A stretch of DNA of 62,859 nt from Enterocloster asparagiformis (GCA_018380885.1 JAGZSY010000029.1:1-62859); one strand, 5' to 3'; positions 15,844-23,854 are shown, counted from the stretch's first letter. Numbers and translations are program-made. The notes: generated by a model not told the origin, from the letters alone.

Positions 15844-16461
15844 TTAAAATGACCTCAGTAATCCGATTACTTTCCCCTGTATCTCCACATGCTCCACGAT
15901 AATAGGCTGCATAGTATCATTTTCTGGCTGCAAGCGGTAGTAACCATCCTCCTTGAAGAAGCGCTTTACAGTGGCTGAATCGTCCACTAACGCCACGACG
16001 ATATCACCGTTCTCAGCAGTATCGCACTGTTCCACAATAATTTTATCTCCATGATAGATTCCGGCGTTGATCATACTGTCGCCTTTGACACGGAGCATAA
16101 ACACAACCTCATTTGATTGGCGGCTATGAAGCGCATCTACAGGAAACGAAAAATAGTCGTCGATGTTCTGATCTGCCAGTAAAGGTTGCCCTGCAGCGAC
16201 GGTTCCAACTACGGGAATTCTTATTAATTCGTGCTCCTGGAAAGAAGCTTTTTCAACAATCTCAATAGTACGCGGCTTTAATGGGTCCCGCCGAATATAT
16301 CCTTTGTGCTCCAGTGTGTTCAGGTGCGCATGTACACTGGAAGGTGATGTTAGCCCCACTGCAAGGCAGATTTCTCTTACGGTTGGACAGTATCCTTTTT
16401 CACGCACGGCTAATTTTATATACTCATACACTTCTTTTTGTTTTCCTGTAATTTCTTGCAT
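15844..16461 (-). CDS. lexA: LexA repressor (SOS regulator)
   Basis: A 205-residue protein with the winged-helix N-terminus (KEVYEYIKLAVREKGYCPTVREI, recognition helix SPSSVHAHLNTL) and the S24 self-cleavage domain: scissile A90-G91 (GTVAAGQP), Ser129 (VKGDSMI) and Lys166 (ATVKRF). It binds damage-gene operators and is inactivated by RecA-stimulated cleavage. Two LexA boxes lie 26-73 bases upstream, indicating autoregulation. It sits in the AT-rich element beside a Y-family polymerase; whether the chromosome also has its own lexA cannot be seen. GAGG six bases before ATG sets the start. Confidence 0.93.
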   Translation of the reverse strand: MQEITGKQKEVYEYIKLAVREKGYCPTVREICLAVGLTSPSSVHAHLNTLEHKGYIRRDPLKPRTIEIVEKASFQEHELIRIPVVGTVAAGQPLLADQNIDDYFSFPVDALHSRQSNEVVFMLRVKGDSMINAGIYHGDKIIVEQCDTAENGDIVVALVDDSATVKRFFKEDGYYRLQPENDTMQPIIVEHVEIQGKVIGLLRSF

Positions 16462-16486
16462 ATTGTGCCTCCTCTATCAGTTACAA

Positions 16487-16498
16487 GAACACTTGTTC
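16487..16498. promoter_or_regulatory. LexA box (proximal)
   Basis: GAAC-ACTT-GTTC, a perfect match to the GAAC-N4-GTTC site, 26 bases before the lexA start. Confidence 0.85.
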
Positions 16499-16516
16499 GG
16501 TATGTTTTTATAGTAA

Positions 16517-16534
16517 CACGAACATTTGTTCGTG
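16517..16534. promoter_or_regulatory. LexA box (distal)
   Basis: CACGAAC-ATTT-GTTCGTG: a perfect core extended to a 7-bp inverted repeat on each side. It lies 33 bp (about three helical turns) from the proximal box, allowing two dimers on one face of the DNA. Confidence 0.88.
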
Positions 16535-16546
16535 TCAATACAAATA

Positions 16547-16580
16547 TAAAAGGAATTATCCAAATTTGAATAATTCCCTG
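16547..16580 (-). terminator. Terminator after the 73-residue coiled-coil gene
   Basis: Inverted repeat GGAATTAT..ATAATTCC flanked on the minus strand by TTTTATATTT, just after the stop at 16588. It insulates the lexA promoter from leftward read-through. Confidence 0.6.
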
Positions 16581-16587
16581 ACTATTT

Positions 16588-16809
16588 TTACTTATTCATT
16601 TGATTTTCGATCAGTTCACGCACATCGTCTATTGAAATACCATTTTCATCCATCAGTACACGAATCTCAGTGAGTTTCATATCATCAATCTGTCTCAATA
16701 ATTCGGCCTTTTGTTCTTTGTATTTTGCTATGTTCCCTTCGGCCTGGGAGATTTTCTCATCAATAACGTTGATTTTCTTCTTAAGACTATCGATTGTAAT
16801 TTTTGCCAT
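16588..16809 (-). CDS. Small coiled-coil protein (DUF4315-like)
   Basis: A 73-residue, highly charged protein: a heptad-rich helix (IDSLKKKINVIDEKISQAEGNIAKYKEQKAELLRQI, broken here only by reading) followed by a short helical tail ISIDDVRELIENQ. The layout matches DUF4315-like small proteins carried by mobile elements in Clostridia. It resembles its upstream neighbour (16943-17200) in organisation, suggesting an old duplication. GGAGCG precedes the ATG. Confidence 0.55.
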   Translation of the reverse strand: MAKITIDSLKKKINVIDEKISQAEGNIAKYKEQKAELLRQIDDMKLTEIRVLMDENGISIDDVRELIENQMNK

Positions 16810-16942
16810 ATTCGCTCCTCCATTGGGCTGTTTTCTTAATTGTACAACATCGTGTGTGAAAATACAATATTATCATCGCTTTTTTCTGAACGGTAATGGA
16901 ATCGCCTGACATTGACATTTTTCAAAAGTAAAGCAGAGTGAT

Positions 16943-17200
16943 TTACGCACTCTGCTCAATAGTATTATTTTCGCAAGCATATGAATTTATTAATGTTTTT
17001 AAATCATTAACATTCATATTTTGGTTCTTCAGTAATTCCATGATAGATTTTAACTCTTCCATTTCTATCTGTTCCCTAAGCTGGCGCTCCTTATCTTTTA
17101 AAGTTTCCATGCAACTCTTATATTGTTCCAGTGCTTCCTCTACCTGGACCAGCTCCTCGTTCAGTTTCTCTAAAGTTGTTTTGCGAACTCTACGTGCCAT
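16943..17200 (-). CDS. Small coiled-coil protein (DUF4315-like), paralogue
   Basis: An 85-residue protein with the same plan as its downstream neighbour: basic start MARRVRKTTLEKL, long coiled coil, then MNVNDLKTLINSY, comparable to ISIDDVRELIENQ. AAAGGAG nine bases before ATG. The stop falls inside an inverted repeat (GCAGAGTG/CACTCTGC, 16930-16953) that probably ends the transcript. Function unknown; a structural or DNA-associated role is only a guess. Confidence 0.55.
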   Translation of the reverse strand: MARRVRKTTLEKLNEELVQVEEALEQYKSCMETLKDKERQLREQIEMEELKSIMELLKNQNMNVNDLKTLINSYACENNTIEQSA

Positions 17201-17257
17201 AATTATGTGCTCCTTTTTAATTGATTATGGATATAATTAGTATGTCCATATATTACC

Positions 17258-17287
17258 AGTATATTCATAAATCAGAAAAACATTCAA
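17258..17287 (-). promoter_or_regulatory. Predicted promoter of the 85-residue gene
   Basis: Minus strand: -35 TTGAAT (17287-17282), 18-bp spacer, -10 TATACT (17263-17258), about 60 bases before the ATG at 17200. Confidence 0.5.
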
Positions 17288-17310
17288 ATTAGGCAGCATT
17301 CAAAAACGAA

Positions 17311-17346
17311 AAATATGAGCCACATTTATCTCAGCGGCTCATATTT
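17311..17346. repeat. Inverted repeat near the element end
   Basis: Perfect 11-bp arms AAATATGAGCC / GGCTCATATTT around a 14-base loop. The T run is weak, so it may be a poor terminator or a protein-binding site near the attachment junction. Two copies of TTTGGTCCA follow at about 17379-17399, possible short arm-type repeats. Confidence 0.5.
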
Positions 17347-17454
17347 ATTCATGCTCATAATGTGGGCGCAACTTAAGGGATTTGGTCCACTTTTGGTCCA
17401 AATGAAAAACGATGTGCTGCAATCCTCCTTTTTACGTTGTTTTTTTCACCCTTC

Positions 17455-17479
17455 GAGGGTTCGAGTCCCTTCGGTTCCA
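17455..17479 (+). tRNA. 3' fragment of a tRNA gene, probable attachment-site remnant (attR)
   Basis: The T-arm GAGGG-TTCGAGT-CCCTT folds with five pairs, followed by the 3' acceptor strand CGGTTCC and discriminator A. No matching 5' half (acceptor start GGAACCG) lies upstream. The AT-rich element ends here and GC-rich chromosome begins. This is the usual signature of an element integrated at the 3' end of a tRNA gene, with the whole tRNA at the far end, outside the window. Confidence 0.75.
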
Positions 17480-17489
17480 CTCTATTAAA

Positions 17490-17521
17490 AAATGACTTTT
17501 CTTTGGAAAGGTCATTTTTTT
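17490..17521 (+). terminator. Former tRNA terminator
   Basis: An 11-bp stem AATGACTTTTC/GGAAAGGTCATT (one G-T pair) with a 4-base loop and seven T residues, ten bases after the tRNA fragment. It would have ended the tRNA transcript before integration. Confidence 0.8.
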
Positions 17522-17582
17522 GTTGTCCGAGCCAATCCCGGGAAAACCCGGCGTGCTTTGCAGGCCGCAACGGCAATTTAAT

Positions 17583-17611
17583 TTGACACAGCCCGCCTGA
17601 TCGGGTAAAAT
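17583..17611 (+). promoter_or_regulatory. Near-consensus sigma-A promoter
   Basis: -35 TTGACA (17583-17588), 17-bp spacer, -10 TAAAAT (17606-17611). It points toward the methyltransferase, but a strong terminator intervenes at 17807-17838. Confidence 0.75.
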
Positions 17612-17617
17612 GGATTC

Positions 17618-17839
17618 ATATAATCAGAGAGGAACGGTGATGGCAGTCCGGCATGCCAGATGTGGTTAACAAGCGGCATTGGCATGGCTGGAGACGAGTA
17701 GATAAAATCAATTCAACAGGTGAATTTCAACTGCCCTGGCAGTTTTGTTTTTGCGCCTGCTATTTGATTTTATTTTACTCCCGCCCTCCCCCACCCCCTG
17801 GAGCGAACAGCCGCGGAGTAAAATCCGCGGCTGTTTTTC
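17618..17839 (+). ncRNA. Putative untranslated RNA or attenuated leader of about 215 nt
   Basis: The stretch runs from a near-consensus promoter to a strong terminator and has no convincing protein. A nine-codon frame (MAVRHARCG) follows GAGAGG, which could be a leader peptide. Pairable segments CATGCCA (17651 region) and TGGCATG (17680 region) flank a variable loop. I recognise no riboswitch or 6S family. It could be a small RNA, or an attenuator for the methyltransferase 113 bases further on. Confidence 0.35.
17807..17838 (+). terminator. Strong terminator ahead of the methyltransferase
   Basis: Perfect 11-bp GC-rich stem ACAGCCGCGGA/TCCGCGGCTGT, six-base loop GTAAAA, then five T residues. 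Confidence 0.85.
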
Positions 17840-17951
17840 TATGGCGAAAGCCCGGCAGACAGCCGCACTCCGGCGAGGCGTACGGAAGGCATGACATCCC
17901 AACGCCCGCCAAGGAAATGTTCCTCATCCCAATATAAAAAGGAGAATTACT

Positions 17952-18782
17952 ATGTACAGACACCTATTGAAGCTGCTGGAAAAACCTGCGCCCTACGCCA
18001 AAATGACGGTCCCCTTCTGGGACGGCGACCACATCTCAGAGCAGATGCTGAGGGCTCATCTGGACCCTGACTTCGAGGGCGCGAGCAGAAAGCTGCCGTT
18101 TATCCACAAGTCAGTGGAATGGATCCGGAACCTTCTTCCCCCTTCCCAGTACAGGAAGCTGATGGACATCGGCTGCGGCCCCGGAATCTACGCCGAGAGA
18201 TTTGCCGCCGAGGGATATCAGGTGACGGGCATCGATCTCTCCAGGCGCTCCATCGCCTACGCCCGGGCGTCCGCGGAGCGCAAAGGGCTCCCCATCCGTT
18301 ACCTCTGCCAGAATTACCTGCAGATGGATTTAAACACGGCCTTTGACCTGGCTGTTATGATTTACTGCGACTACGGCGTGCTGTCCGCCGGGGACCGGAA
18401 AAACATCCTGGAACGCGTATACCGGCACCTCAGGCCGGGAGGCAGGTTCCTGTTCGACGTATTCACCGCAGCCCATTACCGGCAATTTGAGCCCTCACAG
18501 ACATGGGAAATCTGTGAGAACGGCGGTTTCTGGAGCAAGGAAGCGTACTTAGCGTTCACCAGCCGCAGCCAATACCCGGACGGCGTCACCCTGGAGCATA
18601 TCACGGTGGCCTCTGACGTCGGGATCAGCACCTATTACCTCTGGAACACCTGTTTTACCAGAGAAGCCCTGGCGAAGGAAGCAGCCGCGGCGGGCTTCAG
18701 GGTAATTGAATTTTTCGCCAATGTGGCCGGGGAGGCCTGGAGCGTGGAAGATCAGACCATGGCCGTGCTGCTGGAAAAATAA
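17952..18782 (+). CDS. Class I SAM-dependent methyltransferase
   Basis: A 276-residue protein with a Rossmann methyltransferase core. Motif I is MDIGCGPG (71-78), followed by GIDLSRRSIAYAR (adenosine-ribose acidic loop), MIYCDYGVLSAGDR and LRPGGRFLFDVFT (motif post-II/III). An N-terminal region of about 65 residues (PFWDGDHISEQML) probably forms part of the substrate pocket. The substrate is not predictable. AAAAGGAG precedes ATG. The stop abuts the stop of the convergent cbiG-like gene with no spacer. Confidence 0.85.
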   Translation: MYRHLLKLLEKPAPYAKMTVPFWDGDHISEQMLRAHLDPDFEGASRKLPFIHKSVEWIRNLLPPSQYRKLMDIGCGPGIYAERFAAEGYQVTGIDLSRRSIAYARASAERKGLPIRYLCQNYLQMDLNTAFDLAVMIYCDYGVLSAGDRKNILERVYRHLRPGGRFLFDVFTAAHYRQFEPSQTWEICENGGFWSKEAYLAFTSRSQYPDGVTLEHITVASDVGISTYYLWNTCFTREALAKEAAAAGFRVIEFFANVAGEAWSVEDQTMAVLLEK

Positions 18783-19862
18783 TCAGCCGCCCCACTCCGC
18801 GCGCAGCCGCACCGGCCGCAGGGCCAGAGCCACCGTCACGCCGTTTTCCGCCTGTTTTCCAAGGATCAGCCGCCCGCCGCAGGCCGCCGCCACGGCGGCC
18901 CGCTCGCATACGCTGCCCACGCCCACCGTCTCCCGCACAAAGGCGGACTCCGAAAATTTTCCCGGCACCCGCTCCAGCTCCTCCGCTGAATATGTAATAA
19001 ATTCCCAGCCATTGGCCCTTGCCAGCTCCACAATCGCCTGCTCATCACGTTTCACATCGATGGAGGCCACACAGGCCACCGCCTCCCTCATAATCCCGGC
19101 CCGGGCCAGCGTCCGCTCCAAATGCTCACACAGCGCAGGGAATGTTGTCCCCCGGCGGCAGCCGATTCCCACCACAACAGACCTGGGCACCAGCCGCAGC
19201 GTCTCCCCCGGAACAGCCGGGCGGACCTCCACGCCGATGCAGATATTTCGCTCGCAGGCCCGGGGCAGGCAGCCCTGCGGCGTCCAGCGTCTTATCACCT
19301 GCCCGCCAAGCTCCACCTCATAGGGGTTAAAAAAGCCCACCGCCCTGCCCTCCAGAAGATCCATGGCCACATGCCGGGCTGCGGCCCGGTCCGCAATGGC
19401 CAGGCCGTTTCCCGCCGCGAACACGTCCACCGCGAACACGCGATTGACGTCCGTGGCTGTGGTGATCACCGGCTGCGCACCGCAGGCTCCGGCGATGAGC
19501 CGGGCCAGCTCATTGGCCCCGCCCACATGGCCGGAGAGAATGGGAATCACAAACTGTCCCCCCTCATCCATCACCAGCACGGCAGGGTCCGTCATCTTGT
19601 CCTTCACCCAGGGAGAGATGGCGCGCACAGCGATGCCCGCAGCGCCCACGAACAGCATAGGCCGCCCCGCCGCGAACATTTCCTCTGCAAAGCGGCCCGC
19701 CCCCCCGTCTCCTGACGGGGTTATCCCGGCCGCCGCCATCTCCGGCGTCACAAACCGCCCCGGAGCGCGGCCAATACACGCCGCCTTTCCCCGCAGCCGC
19801 TGCGAAAGCAGGTACAAAAGCCCGGTTCCCCGGGCCGTAAAGCTGATCATTCCCAATTCCAT
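18783..19862 (-). CDS. cbiG: Cobalt-precorrin-5A hydrolase (CbiG-like)
   Basis: A 359-residue protein matching the three-part CbiG layout: N-terminal domain (ISFTARGTGLLYLLS), central region with LFVGAAGIAVRAISPWVKDKMTDPAV and SGHVGGANELA, and C-terminal CobE-like domain from about 225 (VVGIGCRRGTTF, SIDVKRDEQAI). CbiG opens the delta-lactone of cobalt-precorrin-5A in anaerobic cobalamin synthesis. No other cob/cbi gene lies in the window, so it is an isolated copy. Length fits the family. Confidence 0.85.
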   Translation of the reverse strand: MELGMISFTARGTGLLYLLSQRLRGKAACIGRAPGRFVTPEMAAAGITPSGDGGAGRFAEEMFAAGRPMLFVGAAGIAVRAISPWVKDKMTDPAVLVMDEGGQFVIPILSGHVGGANELARLIAGACGAQPVITTATDVNRVFAVDVFAAGNGLAIADRAAARHVAMDLLEGRAVGFFNPYEVELGGQVIRRWTPQGCLPRACERNICIGVEVRPAVPGETLRLVPRSVVVGIGCRRGTTFPALCEHLERTLARAGIMREAVACVASIDVKRDEQAIVELARANGWEFITYSAEELERVPGKFSESAFVRETVGVGSVCERAAVAAACGGRLILGKQAENGVTVALALRPVRLRAEWGG

Positions 19863-19956
19863 GCCGTGTCTCCTCCGCTCCCGGCCGGAGGGCCGGGTTC
19901 ATTTCTCATCTAAGTATACGCGATGCGGCCGATATTTTCAATCTCCGCCGCAAAGC

Positions 19957-20178
19957 CTACGCCCCCTGCTCCTGCTCCAGGGCTTCCCGCTTCATCTCGC
20001 GCTTTTTCTTGGTGATCAGCCCGCCGATCTTGCCGCTCTCCTTGGCGGTGAGGCTTCGCCAGCCCCCAGCGATCACCTTGTCGCCCAATCCCAGCTCCTG
20101 GGCAATCTCAAATTTCAACTGCTCCTGAGGGGTTAAGTCCTTGGGGTCAAACGGTTCATTCTTCTTTGCTTTCGGCAT
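19957..20178 (-). CDS. Alpha/beta-type small acid-soluble spore protein
   Basis: A 73-residue protein from the ATG preceded by AAAGGAG (ten-base spacing). Signature stretches are LKFEIAQELGLGDKV and LTAKESGKIGGLI, the second matching the DNA-binding segment of alpha/beta SASP. These proteins coat spore DNA and protect it. The 22 N-terminal residues (Lys/Pro/Asp rich) are longer than in classical SASPs. No sigma-A promoter is obvious upstream; forespore sigma-G control is expected from the family. It indicates a spore-forming host. Confidence 0.8.
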   Translation of the reverse strand: MPKAKKNEPFDPKDLTPQEQLKFEIAQELGLGDKVIAGGWRSLTAKESGKIGGLITKKKREMKREALEQEQGA

Positions 20179-20288
20179 ATTGTAAATGCTCCTTTCCAGG
20201 CTTTCTGCGGGCTCCAAAACCAGGCCCTGCGAATCCTAACCCAAGTATGCCCAGGCCCGCCGCATGTATACAGGTTTCCCAATAATCC

Positions 20289-20317
20289 TTGCTTTTTCAT
20301 TGGTTCTATATTATAAT
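20289..20317 (+). promoter_or_regulatory. Predicted promoter of the LytTR regulator
   Basis: -35 TTGCTT (20289-20294), 17-bp spacer, -10 TATAAT (20312-20317), about 78 bases before the GTG start. Confidence 0.55.
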
Positions 20318-20394
20318 TAGTCTAATATTATGCCAAACATTTCACCACTAAGCGGCAGTGCCGCAGCGGGATTTTGTACGAAAGGATAAAAGTC

Positions 20395-21120
20395 GTGAAT
20401 ATCGCAATAATAGACGATTCCATAGAAGAAGCGCGCCAGTTATCCGGTTACGTTCAAACGTATTTCAATTCCGCGCATATCTTTCAGCGCACGGAGCTGT
20501 TCACAGCCGCAGCGGAGTTTTTACAGGTTTGGAAAAAGGATTCCTATCAGCTGATCCTCATCGATATTTTTCTGGGTCATGAAACCTTAGGGCTGAGCAT
20601 AGCGGAGAAGGTTCGCACGGAGGACAGCCGCTGTATCATTATCTTTACCACCACCAGCCGCGATTTTGCCTTAAAGGGATATGAGGTGCGCGCTCTGGAC
20701 TATCTGATCAAACCCATCGGCTACGAGCGCTTCTGCCGCGCTATGGATTACGCCCGCAAGGAACTGGAAAATTCCGGGCAGTACATAGAGATCAAGGAAA
20801 GCCGCATAATGGTCAAAATTCTGCTGGACGATATCTGCTACGCCGATTACTCCAACCACTACATACAGATTCACACAGCGAAGCGTATGCATCGCACTTA
20901 CATGCGCTTTGAGGATTTTTCTCATCTTCTCCTCTGTTATCCCCGCTTTCTCTGCTGTTACCGCAACTGCATCATCAACATGGACAAGGTGTCCGAGATG
21001 GAAAAAAACGAATTTTTTCTCACCACCGGGGACCGCATCCCCATCTCCCGCAGCATGCGGCTGGCCATCCACCAGCAGTACACGGATTATCAGTTCCGGC
21101 GCAGCAACGGCGGTATTTAA
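20395..21120 (+). CDS. LytTR-family response regulator (AgrA/VirR type)
   Basis: A 241-residue protein started at GTG, with AAAGGA eight bases in front (an upstream TTG has no site). The receiver domain (1-120) has the acidic pair D7/D8 and probable phosphoacceptor D57 (LILIDIFLG), then KPIGYERF. The LytTR DNA-binding domain is C-terminal (about 135-235: IYYAD-like ICYADYSNHYIQI, FLCCYRNCIINMDKV, PISRSM). No histidine kinase or peptide gene is adjacent, so it is an orphan regulator here; its sensor must be elsewhere. Confidence 0.88.
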   Translation: MNIAIIDDSIEEARQLSGYVQTYFNSAHIFQRTELFTAAAEFLQVWKKDSYQLILIDIFLGHETLGLSIAEKVRTEDSRCIIIFTTTSRDFALKGYEVRALDYLIKPIGYERFCRAMDYARKELENSGQYIEIKESRIMVKILLDDICYADYSNHYIQIHTAKRMHRTYMRFEDFSHLLLCYPRFLCCYRNCIINMDKVSEMEKNEFFLTTGDRIPISRSMRLAIHQQYTDYQFRRSNGGI

Positions 21121-21142
21121 CGCTGAATACCATATAGCAAAA

Positions 21143-21177
21143 AGGCAGCTCCCTTGCGGGAACTGCCTCTTATTTTT
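21143..21177. terminator. Bidirectional terminator between the LytTR gene and ispH
   Basis: Stem AGGCAGCTCCC/GGGAACTGCCT (one mismatch) with a TTGC loop, T-rich on both outgoing strands. It serves two convergent genes. Confidence 0.8.
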
Positions 21178-21188
21178 GTGCTGTTCAA

Positions 21189-23177
21189 TTACTGGTAGCT
21201 GTTGATGTCAACATCCGCTACGTCGGAATCGTCCATGCGCTCCTGACCGCCGCCCAGCAGAGCTTTGATGCTCAGGCTGATCTTGTGGTCCGCCTCATTG
21301 AAGTCCACGACTCTGGCCTCGATCTCCTGGCCGATTCTCAGAACGTCGGAGGGCTTCTCCACATGCTCCCTGGAAATCTGGGATACGTGAAGCAGCGCGT
21401 CCACGCCGGGCTCCAGCTCGATAAATGCGCCGAAATCGGTCATACGGGCAACACGTCCAACTACAATGTTGCCGGCCGCATACTTCTCAGCAGCGGTCAC
21501 CCAGGGATTGGCCTCCGGGAACTTTAAGCTCAGGGCAATCTTCTCGCCCTGGATGTCCTTAATCAGAACTCTCACCTGCTCGCCGGTCTTGAACACCTTC
21601 TTCGGGTTCTCAACTCTGCCCCAGCTCATCTCGGAGATGTGCAGCAGGCCGTCCGCGCCGCCCAGATCGATAAATGCGCCGAAGTCGGTCACATTCTTCA
21701 CAACGCCGTCGGTCACATCGCCGGGCTGGATTCTGGAGAACAGCTCCTCCTTCATCTTCGCCTTCTGAGCTACCAGCAGCGCCTTGCGGTCGCCGATGAT
21801 TCTTCTTCTCTTGGGGTTGAATTCAGTGATGATGAATTCAATGTCCTGTCCGGCATACTTGGACAGGTCTTTCTCATAGCTGTCGGATACCAGGCTTGCG
21901 GGGATAAATACCCGTGCGCCTTCCACTTCCACGCTGAGTCCGCCGTCCAGAACCTGGGTAACCTTTGCGGTCAGAACTTCCTGGTTCTCAAAGGCTTCCT
22001 CGAGACGACGGTTGCCTCTGTCGGCAGCCATACGCTTATAGGATAATGATACCATGCCCACGCCGTCGTTCAGCTTGATGACCTTCGCTTCCATCTCGTC
22101 ACCAACCTGTACCTTGGTGGTCAGGTCTACATTGTTGTCGTTGCTGTACTCGTCCCGGGTGATTACGCCCTCGGACTTGTTACCTGCAATACTCAGAATA
22201 ATCTCATCTTTGCTGACTTCGATGACCTGACCAGTGACTATCTCTCCTGTACGTATTGGTTTGGTGGATTCTTCCTCTTCTTTTAATAACTCTGCAAAAC
22301 TCTGCTCTGCCATTCTGGTATGAACCTCCTCAATAATCTTTTTTGGGGTGGATGCCCCAGCTGTAATACCTACGCTGCGCACAGAAGATACACTATCAGG
22401 ATCTAAATCGCCGAGTGTCTGAATGTAAAAGGTGTTTTTACATTCCTTGAGACAGATCTCGTACAGCTTCTGGGTGTTGGAAGAATGCCTGCCGCCTATG
22501 ACGATCATGGCTTCCACCTGCGAAGCGATGCGCGCTGCCTCCACTTGTCTTTCCTGTGTTGCATTGCAAATCGTATTTAAAACACTACTATCATAACCCT
22601 TTTTCAAAAATTTTTCAACTAATTCTTTAAATTTGTTGTAATTAAATGTCGTTTGGGACACGATACACAGCTTTTTGCCCTCCGGGAGATTAAAATCTTC
22701 CGTCTCGGCTTCATTTTCCACCACCTGCGTGTCCTCGTTGCCCCAGCCTCTGATGCCCTCCACCTCCGGGTGTGAGGCGTTGCCGATGATCACCACCGCC
22801 TCCCCCGCCCTGGAGTGCTCGTCCACGATGCGGTGGATCTTTTTGACAAAGGGACAGGTGGCGTCCACCACCGCCACGCCCCGCTCCCGCAGGATGTCGT
22901 AGATGTGGCGGCTGACGCCGTGGGAGCGGATGATCACCGTGCCCCTGCCCTGGGGCAGAGCCCTTAAGTCCTCCTCGGTCTCCAGCACCGTCACGCCCTT
23001 TTCCGCCAGGTCGCGGACCACTTCCTCGTTGTGGATAATGGGGCCGTAGGTGTAGATCGGCCCGCAGGCCTCTCCCCGGCTCACCAGCCCGATCTGCTCA
23101 TAAACCTGGTCCACGGCCCGCTCCACGCCGAAACAAAAGCCGGCGGTCTTTGCCACCGTCACGTCGCGGCCCATCAT
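21189..23177 (-). CDS. ispH: IspH (HMBPP reductase) fused to S1 RNA-binding domains
   Basis: A 662-residue fusion. Residues 1-285 are 4-hydroxy-3-methylbut-2-enyl diphosphate reductase, the last step of the MEP isoprenoid pathway, with iron-sulfur cysteines C15 (GFCFGV), C108 (ATCPFVKK) and C204 (TICNATQE). From about 300 to 640 come four S1 motifs (for example GVVKNVTDFGAFIDLGGADGL), like ribosomal protein S1/RpsA. The fusion is well known in Clostridia. It overlaps cmk by four bases at its start and ends an operon of four genes. Confidence 0.93.
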   Translation of the reverse strand: MMGRDVTVAKTAGFCFGVERAVDQVYEQIGLVSRGEACGPIYTYGPIIHNEEVVRDLAEKGVTVLETEEDLRALPQGRGTVIIRSHGVSRHIYDILRERGVAVVDATCPFVKKIHRIVDEHSRAGEAVVIIGNASHPEVEGIRGWGNEDTQVVENEAETEDFNLPEGKKLCIVSQTTFNYNKFKELVEKFLKKGYDSSVLNTICNATQERQVEAARIASQVEAMIVIGGRHSSNTQKLYEICLKECKNTFYIQTLGDLDPDSVSSVRSVGITAGASTPKKIIEEVHTRMAEQSFAELLKEEEESTKPIRTGEIVTGQVIEVSKDEIILSIAGNKSEGVITRDEYSNDNNVDLTTKVQVGDEMEAKVIKLNDGVGMVSLSYKRMAADRGNRRLEEAFENQEVLTAKVTQVLDGGLSVEVEGARVFIPASLVSDSYEKDLSKYAGQDIEFIITEFNPKRRRIIGDRKALLVAQKAKMKEELFSRIQPGDVTDGVVKNVTDFGAFIDLGGADGLLHISEMSWGRVENPKKVFKTGEQVRVLIKDIQGEKIALSLKFPEANPWVTAAEKYAAGNIVVGRVARMTDFGAFIELEPGVDALLHVSQISREHVEKPSDVLRIGQEIEARVVDFNEADHKISLSIKALLGGGQERMDDSDVADVDINSYQ

Positions 23178-23854
23178 TCCACCTCAAGTCCGCGGCTCTT
23201 TGCCGCTTCCAGAATCGCGGTGATCACCTGCTCCACCGTCATCTCGGAGCTGTCCACCAACACGGCGTCCCGGGCCTGGCGCAGCGGGGAATTCTCCCGG
23301 TGCATATCGCGGTAGTCCCGCTCGATGATGTCCCGCTCGATCTCATTTAAGTCGCAGTCCACGCCCTTCTCCGTCAGCTCCCTGTAGCGGCGCTTGGCCC
23401 GCACCTGGCTGGAGGCGGTGAGGTATATCTTGGCCGGAGCGTCCGGCAGCACGCAGGTGCCGATGTCGCGGCCGTCCATAATCACGTTCTCCCGCGCGGC
23501 CAGGGCCTGCTGCATCTGCACCAGCTTCTCCCTCACCGGCTTGTATATGGAGGTTGCGCTGGCCATCTTTCCCACCTCCTCGGTGCGAATCTGGCTGGTA
23601 ACGTTCTCCCCGTTTAACAGCACCTGCTGGACTCCGTTCTCATAGCGAAGAATCACATCCACGTCCCGGCAGGCCGCGGCCACCGCCGCCTCGTCGAGAG
23701 GGTCGGTTCCGCTGCGGATAAAGTGCAGCGCCATGGTCCGGTACATCGCGCCGGTATCCACATACACAAATCCCAGTCTCCTGGCCACCTCCTTAGCGAT
23801 TGTGCTTTTTCCGGCCCCCGCGGGGCCGTCGATTGCAATATTGAAATGCTTCAT
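23174..23854 (-). CDS. cmk: Cytidylate kinase
   Basis: A 226-residue CMP/dCMP kinase. The P-loop is GPAGAGKST (residues 10-18), followed by YVDTGAMYRTMAL, DGRDIGT and a lid region RAKRRYRELTEKG. Normal length for the family. It overlaps ispH by four bases and follows the flavoprotein gene by 16 bases, the familiar clostridial order flavoprotein-cmk-ispH. Confidence 0.95.
   Translation of the reverse strand: MKHFNIAIDGPAGAGKSTIAKEVARRLGFVYVDTGAMYRTMALHFIRSGTDPLDEAAVAAACRDVDVILRYENGVQQVLLNGENVTSQIRTEEVGKMASATSIYKPVREKLVQMQQALAARENVIMDGRDIGTCVLPDAPAKIYLTASSQVRAKRRYRELTEKGVDCDLNEIERDIIERDYRDMHRENSPLRQARDAVLVDSSEMTVEQVITAILEAAKSRGLEVE

Noticed and set aside
17373..17576. Minus-strand frame containing VEPKGLEPSKG
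   Set aside because: This sequence is what the 3' end of a tRNA gene gives when translated; it overlaps the tRNA fragment and terminator.
17653..17937. Plus-strand frame before the methyltransferase
   Set aside because: It runs through the strong terminator stem, has no ribosome-binding site and is Pro-rich noise.
18706..20136. Long plus-strand frames opposite cbiG and the spore protein gene
   Set aside because: High-GC antisense frames with no start signals; the minus-strand genes have clear family motifs.
21189..23177. IspH-S1 fusion as a novel gene fusion
   Set aside because: It is a well-known arrangement in Clostridia.
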